A stretch of 5,053 bases of DNA from DASTCC01 sp035711465. GTDB lineage: Bacteria; Acidobacteriota; Vicinamibacteria; Vicinamibacterales; SCN-69-37. The notes beneath the pieces are model-generated. The model was not told where the DNA came from and made no database searches. It saw only the letters and a program-made list of their open reading frames with translations. The position numbers and the translations under genes are program-made. The stretch is from positions 1-5,053 of the forward strand of contig DASTCC010000312.1 of assembly GCA_035711465.1 (NCBI GenBank), written 5' to 3'. Positions 1-5,053 of the stretch are shown piece by piece; position 1 is the stretch's first letter, and every line of letters starts with the position of its first letter.

Positions 1-1934
1 TTCTGATGAGCGGCCGTCCGTCGCTCGTCGTCGGCGTCATGCCGCCGACCTTCCGGCTCTGGTTTCCGCCCGACGCCGCGGTTCCGGAAGATCTTCAGGC
101 CTGGGTGCCGTCAGGGCCGCGGCCGCAGGCGGAGCCTCGTGGACAGCAGTACTTGCGCGTCATCGGCCGCGTGAAGCCCGGCGTGTCGATGACCGCGGCG
201 GTGCAGCAGATCGCGGCGGTCGGGCAGGACATCGTCCGCGAGTCGCCGAACAGCTACTCGCCGGGCTACACGTTCTTCAGCGTGCCGATGGCCGACGACA
301 GCGTCCGCGCGATCCGGCCGGCGCTGCTCTCGCTGCTCGCGGCTGTATCGCTGTTGATGGTGATTGCGTGCGTGAACGTCGCGGCGCTGCTGACGGTGCG
401 CGCGGCGGCGCGACGTCAGGAGGCCGCGGTCCGCATTGCTCTCGGCGCGAGCCGATCGCGGCTCCTGCGCCAGTTCCTCGCCGAAGGTCTGCTGCTCGCG
501 GGGCTCGGCGGCCTGGCCGGGGTGGTCATGGCGCGGGTCGGGCTCGCGGGCCTGCTGGCGCTCGCGCCGCAGACGCTGAGTCGCGTGGCGCTCGCGCGCG
601 TCGACGGCTTCGTGCTGCTGCTCGCGCTCGCGGTGGCGGCCGTCTGGGGCGTGCTGTTCTCGCTCGCGCCGATGGTCGAGGTGCTGAGTCCGCGTCTCGC
701 CGATGCGATCGGCTCGGGATCGCGCGCGGCCTCGAGCCTGCTGGGCCAGCGCGTCAGGCGCACGCTCGTGGTCGCCCAGGTCGCCTTCGGCGTCGTGCTG
801 CTCGTCGGCGCGACGCTGCTCGCGCGCGGCTTCGAGCGCGTCCTGCGCATCGACACCGGTTTCTCGTCGGATCAGATCCTGACGTTCCGGATCGCGCCGT
901 CGGCGCAGCGGCTGCAAGGACCCGCCGGCGTCAACACGTTCCATCGCGAGTTGGCCGACGAGCTGCGGGCCCTGCCTGGCGTCAGCTCGGTGGGCGCGAT
1001 CAGCCACCTGCCGTACGACAACCTGCCCAACTGGGGCACTCCGTATCTGCCGGAGGGCGTCACTGACGAACGTCAGGCCGGGCTCGCCGACGCGCGCAAC
1101 GTCGCGCCGGGTTTCTTCGAGACCGTCGGCGCCCGGCTGATCGCGGGCCGGACGTTCACGGAAGACGACACGTTCCAGCACCCGGAGCTCGTCATCGTCG
1201 TCGACGACGTGTTCGCGCGACGGATCTTTCCGGGCCAGGACCCGATCGGCAGAATCGTCAAGATCGACGCGAATCTCTCCGGTAATCCGGTGGCGCCGGC
1301 GCGGATCATCGGCATCGTCGGGCATCTGCGGCATCGGGCGCTGACCGAGCCGGGCCGCGAGCAGATTTTCGTGTCGTCGCGACAGATCTTCCGCAACCCG
1401 GTCGCGTACGTAATCCGCGCCAGCGGCGATCTCGCGGCACTGACGACGCCGATTCGCGAGGCCGTCAAGGCGCGCGATGCGATGCTGCCGGTCTACGACA
1501 TCCGCCCGCTCGATACCTATCTCGAGTCGGCGCGCGCCGCCAGCCGCTTCACGATGACGGTTGCGGCGGTGTTCGCCGGCGTTGCTCTGGTGCTGGCGGC
1601 GGTCGGCGTCTACGGCGTCGTCGCGTATGCCGCGGGCCTGCGGCGACGAGAATTCGGCATCCGCCTCGCGCTCGGCGCTCGCGCGCGACAGATTGCGTGG
1701 CTCGTCGTCGGCGAAGGCGGACGGCTGACGGTCGCTGGCCTCCTGCTCGGCCTGCTCGGCGCCACTGCCTCGTCACGACTCCTCGAGAGCCAGCTGTACG
1801 AGATCGGGCCGCTCGATCCGCTGTCGTACGCGATCGCGGCGGTGGTGCTCGCCTGTGCGGCGCTCGTAGCGTGCGGGCTGCCGGCGACGCGTGCGGCGTC
1901 GACGGCGCCGATGGTGGTCCTTAAAGACGAGTGA
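1..1934 (+). CDS. ADOP-type ABC transporter permease (MacB/FtsX-like), 5'-truncated by the window edge
   Basis: This is an inner-membrane permease subunit of the MacB/FtsX superfamily, probably of the acidobacterial duplicated orphan permease type; substrate unknown. The frame is open to the left edge. The first methionine (position 6) is not a credible start, because it is followed directly by VVGVMP, a motif inside the first periplasmic domain; roughly 150 or more N-terminal residues are missing. Numbering from that Met: rest of periplasmic domain 1 about 1-100; helix about 105-130; FtsX coupling segment 133-157 with EAAVRIALGASRSRLLRQ; helices about 160-178, 201-223 and 254-273; periplasmic domain 2 about 280-500; helix about 514-541; second coupling segment 546-570 with REFGIRLALGAR; helices about 571-588 and 605-625; end at LKDE. 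The duplicated FtsX unit is the family hallmark. No ATPase gene is visible, as expected for an orphan permease, although the upstream side is unseen. The stop is TGA at 1932-1934. Confidence 0.93.
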   Translation, partial: LMSGRPSLVVGVMPPTFRLWFPPDAAVPEDLQAWVPSGPRPQAEPRGQQYLRVIGRVKPGVSMTAAVQQIAAVGQDIVRESPNSYSPGYTFFSVPMADDSVRAIRPALLSLLAAVSLLMVIACVNVAALLTVRAAARRQEAAVRIALGASRSRLLRQFLAEGLLLAGLGGLAGVVMARVGLAGLLALAPQTLSRVALARVDGFVLLLALAVAAVWGVLFSLAPMVEVLSPRLADAIGSGSRAASSLLGQRVRRTLVVAQVAFGVVLLVGATLLARGFERVLRIDTGFSSDQILTFRIAPSAQRLQGPAGVNTFHRELADELRALPGVSSVGAISHLPYDNLPNWGTPYLPEGVTDERQAGLADARNVAPGFFETVGARLIAGRTFTEDDTFQHPELVIVVDDVFARRIFPGQDPIGRIVKIDANLSGNPVAPARIIGIVGHLRHRALTEPGREQIFVSSRQIFRNPVAYVIRASGDLAALTTPIREAVKARDAMLPVYDIRPLDTYLESARAASRFTMTVAAVFAGVALVLAAVGVYGVVAYAAGLRRREFGIRLALGARARQIAWLVVGEGGRLTVAGLLLGLLGATASSRLLESQLYEIGPLDPLSYAIAAVVLACAALVACGLPATRAASTAPMVVLKDE

Positions 1935-1967
1935 CGTGCGCCGGTGGCGGTGTCTTTCTAAAAGGTG

Positions 1968-2008
1968 AGGGGGTCAGTCCCGGCTTTCGCCGAGCGGGAC
2001 GACCCCCT
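1968..2008. repeat. Extragenic palindrome, copy A (possible bidirectional terminator)
   Basis: The left arm 1968-1982 (AGGGGGTCAGTCCCG) pairs with the right arm 1995-2008 (CGGGACGACCCCCT). This gives 14 base pairs with one bulged A at 1976 and a 12-base loop. It starts 33 bases after the permease stop and lies between convergent genes, so it could end transcription from either side. The sequence after it on the + strand (TATCTCTATT) is only weakly U-rich. Arms, loop start and end resemble the palindrome at 4585-4620: both end in GACCCCC, both have CGGG opening the right arm, and both loops contain TTT and end in GAG or AGAG. I infer that they belong to one dispersed repeat family. Confidence 0.75.
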
Positions 2009-2031
2009 ATCTCTATTACCTCTTGCGGGAT

Positions 2032-2047
2032 CCAGCTTCTCAGCTGG
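2032..2047. other. Small inverted repeat in the convergent intergenic region
   Basis: CCAGCT at 2032-2037 and AGCTGG at 2042-2047 form a perfect 6-bp stem around a TCTC tetraloop. No T-run follows on either strand and no gene is recognisable around it. The surrounding stretch 2009-2134 is less GC-rich than the coding DNA and shows no plausible small ORF. It may be a minor structural element or chance. Confidence 0.3.
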
Positions 2048-2100
2048 GTACGGGTTTAGTCGGCCTGCGTCTGCGTCCAATGTGGCGCGCCGTGAGCGGC

Positions 2101-2127
2101 CCCGAGGCTCGAGTCTCGAGGCCCGAG
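2101..2127. other. CTCGAG-centred imperfect dyad after the methyltransferase-like gene
   Basis: A core of CTCGAG, T, CTCGAG (2108-2120) is flanked by further imperfect complementarity; 10 of 13 positions match across the centre at 2114. It begins 8 bases beyond the stop codon of the minus-strand gene, so it could act as a 3' hairpin for that transcript. There is no U-tract beyond it on the minus strand, so it is not a classic intrinsic terminator. Confidence 0.35.
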
Positions 2128-2134
2128 CCGATCG

Positions 2135-2689
2135 CTACACGACGCGGGGCTTGACGCCTTCGATATACAGAGTGCCTTCCGCTTCGCCGAGCACGCGCGT
2201 CGCCTTCAGGCCGGTATCCGCGAGCAGCGACTGAACCGTCGCAGCGTCGACGGCGGGCGCGGGTGGGCGGCGGCCGAGTCCCGGTTTCGTGCCGGGCTCG
2301 GCGCCTTCGATCACGATGACGCGTCCACCTGGACGGAGCACGCGCACGGCTTCGCTCGCGAGCGCGGCACGATCGATGTTGCTGTCGCCGAGCTGGCGCT
2401 GGAGTACGACGATGTCCACCGTGTCTCCCGCGGCGGCGAGCGTGCTTGAATCGATCGCTTCGAACTCCACGAGGGCGCCGGCGCGCGCCGCCGCGGCCTC
2501 GACCGTGCGCTCGGCGTCACGCCCGCGGCTGACGACGACGGTGCGGCCGTTGAGGCCGGTGACGAGCGCGATCTCGGCGGCCAGTTGACCGCTGCCGGCA
2601 CCGATCACCAGCACGAGCTGGCCCGGCTTGGCGCCGACCATGGCAAGCGCCGTCTGAAACGGCGAAGGCCCGCTGCGAAACCACCGCAT
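2135..2689 (-). CDS. Class I SAM-dependent methyltransferase-like protein, 184 aa
   Basis: This small cytoplasmic Rossmann-fold protein resembles SAM-dependent methyltransferases; its substrate cannot be told from the sequence. Motif I is VLVIGAGSGQLA (residues 26-37), the glycine loop that normally holds SAM. The strand-4 region is VDIVVLQRQL (91-100), followed by the typical EAVRVLRPGGRVIVIEGAEPG (113-133). The C-terminal part includes TLYIEGVK (173-180). The end of strand 2, where an Asp or Glu normally binds the SAM ribose, reads VVVSRGRD (51-58), so the usual acidic residue is not in place. The ATG at 2689 was chosen because AGGAG lies 10 bases upstream and MRWFRSGPSPFQ is a credible N-terminus. 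The reading frame stays open much further upstream, but that part is antisense to ino1. At 184 aa it is a minimal domain without an obvious substrate-recognition extension. It is divergent from ino1 with a 54-bp gap. Confidence 0.85.
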   Translation of the reverse strand: MRWFRSGPSPFQTALAMVGAKPGQLVLVIGAGSGQLAAEIALVTGLNGRTVVVSRGRDAERTVEAAAARAGALVEFEAIDSSTLAAAGDTVDIVVLQRQLGDSNIDRAALASEAVRVLRPGGRVIVIEGAEPGTKPGLGRRPPAPAVDAATVQSLLADTGLKATRVLGEAEGTLYIEGVKPRVV

Positions 2690-2699
2690 CACGTCGCGT

Positions 2700-2704
2700 C
2701 TCCT
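2700..2704 (-). promoter_or_regulatory. Shine-Dalgarno site of the methyltransferase-like gene
   Basis: AGGAG on the minus strand lies 10 bases before the ATG at 2689. It decides the start within a reading frame that otherwise continues far upstream through the antisense of ino1. An AT-rich stretch reading CTATATCAT on the minus strand (about 2734-2726) could hold this gene's -10 box, overlapping that of ino1. Confidence 0.65.
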
Positions 2705-2726
2705 CGCGGATGTGCTGAAACCCGAA

Positions 2727-2735
2727 TGATATAGT
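2727..2735 (+). promoter_or_regulatory. Extended -10 promoter element for ino1 (leaderless start predicted)
   Basis: TGATATAGT matches the extended -10 pattern TGn followed by TATAAT with one mismatch in the hexamer (TATAGT, 2730-2735). A start of transcription 6-8 bases downstream falls at about 2741-2743, one to three bases before the GTG codon at 2744. No convincing -35 box is seen, which is tolerated by extended -10 promoters. This is the only AT-rich island between the two divergent genes. The promoter call is an inference from motif and position. Confidence 0.55.
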
Positions 2736-2743
2736 TTCCGTCC

Positions 2744-4057
<1,314 letters not shown>

Positions 4058-4085
4058 CGGAACGCCACGCCGATCGTGGCTTCCG
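4058..4085 (+). other. Intercistronic hairpin directly after the ino1 stop
   Basis: CGGAA (4058-4062), a bulged C (4063) and GCCACG (4064-4069) pair with CGTGGC (4075-4080) and TTCCG (4081-4085). The result is an 11-bp stem with a CCGAT loop. It begins on the base after the ino1 TAG and ends four bases before the Shine-Dalgarno site of the next gene. No U-tract follows (GATGAGG), so intrinsic termination is doubtful. A role in 3'-end protection of ino1 mRNA, partial attenuation, or control of ribosome access to the next gene fits better. Confidence 0.65.
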
Positions 4086-4089
4086 GGAT

Positions 4090-4094
4090 GAGGA
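4090..4094 (+). promoter_or_regulatory. Shine-Dalgarno site of the membrane-protein gene
   Basis: GAGGA lies 7 bases before the ATG at 4102. It fixes the start in a frame that is also open upstream through the end of ino1; the upstream part is arginine-rich shadow sequence and is not coding. Confidence 0.7.
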
Positions 4095-4101
4095 CACACA
4101 G

Positions 4102-4593
4102 ATGGGTCGCCATCAGCCCGCGTTGCTCGGTGGATTGTTCATTGGTGTGATTTCCGCGCTCCCCGTTGTCGGGAGCCTCAACATCTGCTGCTGCCTGTGG
4201 GTCGTGCTCGGCGGCGGCCTGACGGTCTACCTCCAGCAGCAGCGCACGCCCGAGCCGCTCGAGACGGGCGAGGCGGTGCTCGGCGGCCTGATCGCCGGTC
4301 TGCTCGGCGCGGTGATCTACGTGCTGCTCCAGTCGTTGCTGATGAGCATCATGCCGATTCCGCAGGACGCGATCCGCGACGCGCTCGAGCGCAACCCGGA
4401 CGTGCCGGCGGAGCTGCGCGACATGATCCTGCGGTTCACCAGCGGTCAGGGCGTGCTGGCCCTGATGCTGGCGATCAACATCCCGGCCATGGCGGTGTTC
4501 TCGATGCTCGGCGCGCTGCTCGGCCTGGCCATCTTCCGCAAGAAGGTGCCGCCGGCGTACACGCCGCCGTCACCGCCAGCGCCAGGGGTCTGA
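4102..4593 (+). CDS. Conserved-looking hypothetical membrane protein with CCC motif, 163 aa
   Basis: I do not recognise a named family. The protein is hydrophobic, with four likely membrane segments: about 8-24 (LLGGLFIGVISALPVVG), 27-45 (NICCCLWVVLGGGLTVYL), 57-81 (AVLGGLIAGLLGAVIYVLL) and 117-145. A short amphipathic loop at 86-113 has acidic and arginine residues. The tail is proline-rich and starts with the basic residues RKK (146-148). Three adjacent cysteines (29-31) sit at the start of the second segment and are the most distinctive feature. Small glycine-rich segments suggest helix packing or oligomers. There is no cleavable signal peptide. The last codons and the TGA lie inside the palindrome at 4585-4620, so the original C-terminus may have been different. 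It sits between ino1 and acs on the same strand, which suggests co-transcription but gives no firm function. Confidence 0.8.
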   Translation: MGRHQPALLGGLFIGVISALPVVGSLNICCCLWVVLGGGLTVYLQQQRTPEPLETGEAVLGGLIAGLLGAVIYVLLQSLLMSIMPIPQDAIRDALERNPDVPAELRDMILRFTSGQGVLALMLAINIPAMAVFSMLGALLGLAIFRKKVPPAYTPPSPPAPGV

Positions 4594-4620
4594 CCCGTTT
4601 GCGAGAGCGGGTCTGACCCC
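4585..4620. repeat. Extragenic palindrome, copy B, overlapping a stop codon
   Basis: The left arm 4585-4597 (GGGGTCTGACCCG) and right arm 4608-4620 (CGGGTCTGACCCC) form a 13-bp stem with one central T-T mismatch and a 10-base loop (TTTGCGAGAG). Each arm contains the same 11-mer GGGTCTGACCC, itself a palindrome around its middle T, so the element is both an inverted and a direct repeat with centres 23 bases apart (4591 and 4614). The TGA of the upstream gene (4591-4593) is part of the left arm. Its right end, GACCCCCT (to 4622), is identical to the end of copy A (2001-2008). It may be a REP-like element or, alternatively, a tandem protein-binding site in front of acs. Confidence 0.8.
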
Positions 4621-4628
4621 CTGAGACT

Positions 4629-5053
4629 ATGAGCCAGCTTCCCGAGATCGACGCGCTCCTGCGCGAGTCGCGCGTCTTTCCGCCGTCGGCGGAGTGGAAG
4701 GCGAACGCGTTCGTCACTGATCCGGCGATCTACGAGAAGGCCGCCGCCGATCCCGAGGCGTTCTGGGCGGGCTTCGCATCCGAGCTCGAATGGATCCAGC
4801 CGTGGTCGCGGGTGCTCGACTGGAATCCGCCGCACGCGAAGTGGTTCGTCGACGGCAAGCTCAACGTCAGCGCCAACTGCCTCGATCGCCACGTCCGCAC
4901 CGCGCGGCGGAACAAGGCGGCGCTGATCTGGGAAGGCGAGGTCGGCGATCGCAGGACGCTGACCTACTTCGATCTGCTCCGCGAGGTCTCGCAGTTCGCC
5001 AATGTCCTGAAGTCGCTCGGCGTCAGCAGGGGCGATCGCGTCGCCATCTACAT
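4629..5053 (+). CDS. acs: Acetyl-CoA synthetase (AMP-forming), N-terminal 141 residues, cut by the window end
   Basis: This is the start of a cytoplasmic AMP-forming acyl-CoA synthetase, most likely acetate-CoA ligase: acetate, ATP and CoA give acetyl-CoA, AMP and diphosphate through an acetyl-adenylate. Visible is the family-specific N-terminal domain: AFVTDPAIYEKAAADPEAFW (27-46), WIQPWSRVLDWNPPHAKWF (55-73) and GKLNVSANCLDRHV (76-89). The opening of the AMP-binding domain follows: ALIWEGEVGDRRTLTY (98-113), then FANVLKSLGVSRGDRVAIY (123-141). The ATP-binding and catalytic-lysine regions lie beyond the window, so substrate preference (acetate versus propionate) cannot be tested here. The ATG at 4629 was chosen because the protein then starts at the usual distance before the N-terminal domain. 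The Shine-Dalgarno sequence is poor; only TGAGA (4622-4626) lies two bases upstream, and the palindrome occupies the rest of the leader. Confidence 0.93.
   Translation, partial: MSQLPEIDALLRESRVFPPSAEWKANAFVTDPAIYEKAAADPEAFWAGFASELEWIQPWSRVLDWNPPHAKWFVDGKLNVSANCLDRHVRTARRNKAALIWEGEVGDRRTLTYFDLLREVSQFANVLKSLGVSRGDRVAIY

Noticed and set aside
6..8. ATG near the left edge as the true start of the permease.
   Set aside because: The sequence immediately after it is the VVGVMP motif inside the first periplasmic domain. The N-terminal helix and start of that domain are missing, and the frame is open to the window edge.
111..1334. Long minus-strand open frame (407 codons) antisense to the permease.
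   Set aside because: It consists of Arg/Asp/Gln/His-rich low-complexity sequence typical of antisense frames in GC-rich DNA, with no domain, while the plus strand encodes a well-supported permease.
2021..2092. Possible tRNA-like sequence suggested by GCGGGATCCAGC and GGGTTTAGTC.
   Set aside because: No acceptor stem, anticodon arm or proper T-arm consensus could be assembled, and the spacing does not fit a cloverleaf.
1965..2234. Small plus-strand ORF (89 codons) across the convergent intergenic region.
   Set aside because: It starts inside palindrome A, is Ser/Arg-rich with no domain, and its second half is antisense to the methyltransferase-like gene.
4585..4622. Palindrome B as a simple intrinsic terminator of the membrane-protein gene.
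   Set aside because: The hairpin includes the stop codon itself, and it is followed by CTGAGACTATG rather than a U-tract, so rho-independent termination is not supported.

Overview
The window reads as chromosomal DNA from a high-GC bacterium, most likely an acidobacterium (Acidobacteriota, perhaps a Vicinamibacteria-like lineage). This placement is an inference from three things: a long orphan MacB/FtsX-type permease of the kind greatly expanded in Acidobacteria (ADOP family), the bacterial subtype of inositol-3-phosphate synthase seen there, and strong G/C bias at third codon positions. There are no rRNA, tRNA, CRISPR, integrase or transposase genes.

Layout, left to right. (1) Positions 1-1934 (+) hold the C-terminal ~640 residues of an ADOP-type ABC permease whose start lies outside the window. 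(2) Positions 1935-2134 are a 200-base convergent intergenic region with a long GC-rich palindrome (repeat copy A, 1968-2008) and two smaller dyads. (3) Positions 2135-2689 (-) encode a small class I SAM-dependent-methyltransferase-like protein. (4) A 54-bp divergent gap with the only AT-rich island nearby separates it from (5) the inositol-3-phosphate synthase gene at 2744-4057 (+), which begins with GTG and looks leaderless. (6) A strong hairpin (4058-4085) follows the ino1 stop. (7) Positions 4102-4593 (+) encode a small four-helix membrane protein of unknown function with a Cys-Cys-Cys motif. (8) A second palindrome (copy B, 4585-4620) supplies the stop codon of that gene and ends nine bases before (9) the start of an acetyl-CoA synthetase gene (4629 to beyond the window end, +).

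The three right-hand genes are co-oriented with gaps of 44 and 35 bases, so they could form one transcript, but both gaps are filled by hairpins that could uncouple their expression. Ino1 makes 1D-myo-inositol 3-phosphate from glucose 6-phosphate, the entry to inositol lipids and inositol-containing solutes. Acs makes acetyl-CoA from acetate. No direct metabolic link between them or to the membrane protein is visible.

I see no clear novel multi-gene system. The most notable signals are non-coding: a pair of related palindromic repeats with GGGTCTGACCC-type arms, an apparently leaderless ino1 with an extended -10 element, and a long intercistronic hairpin.
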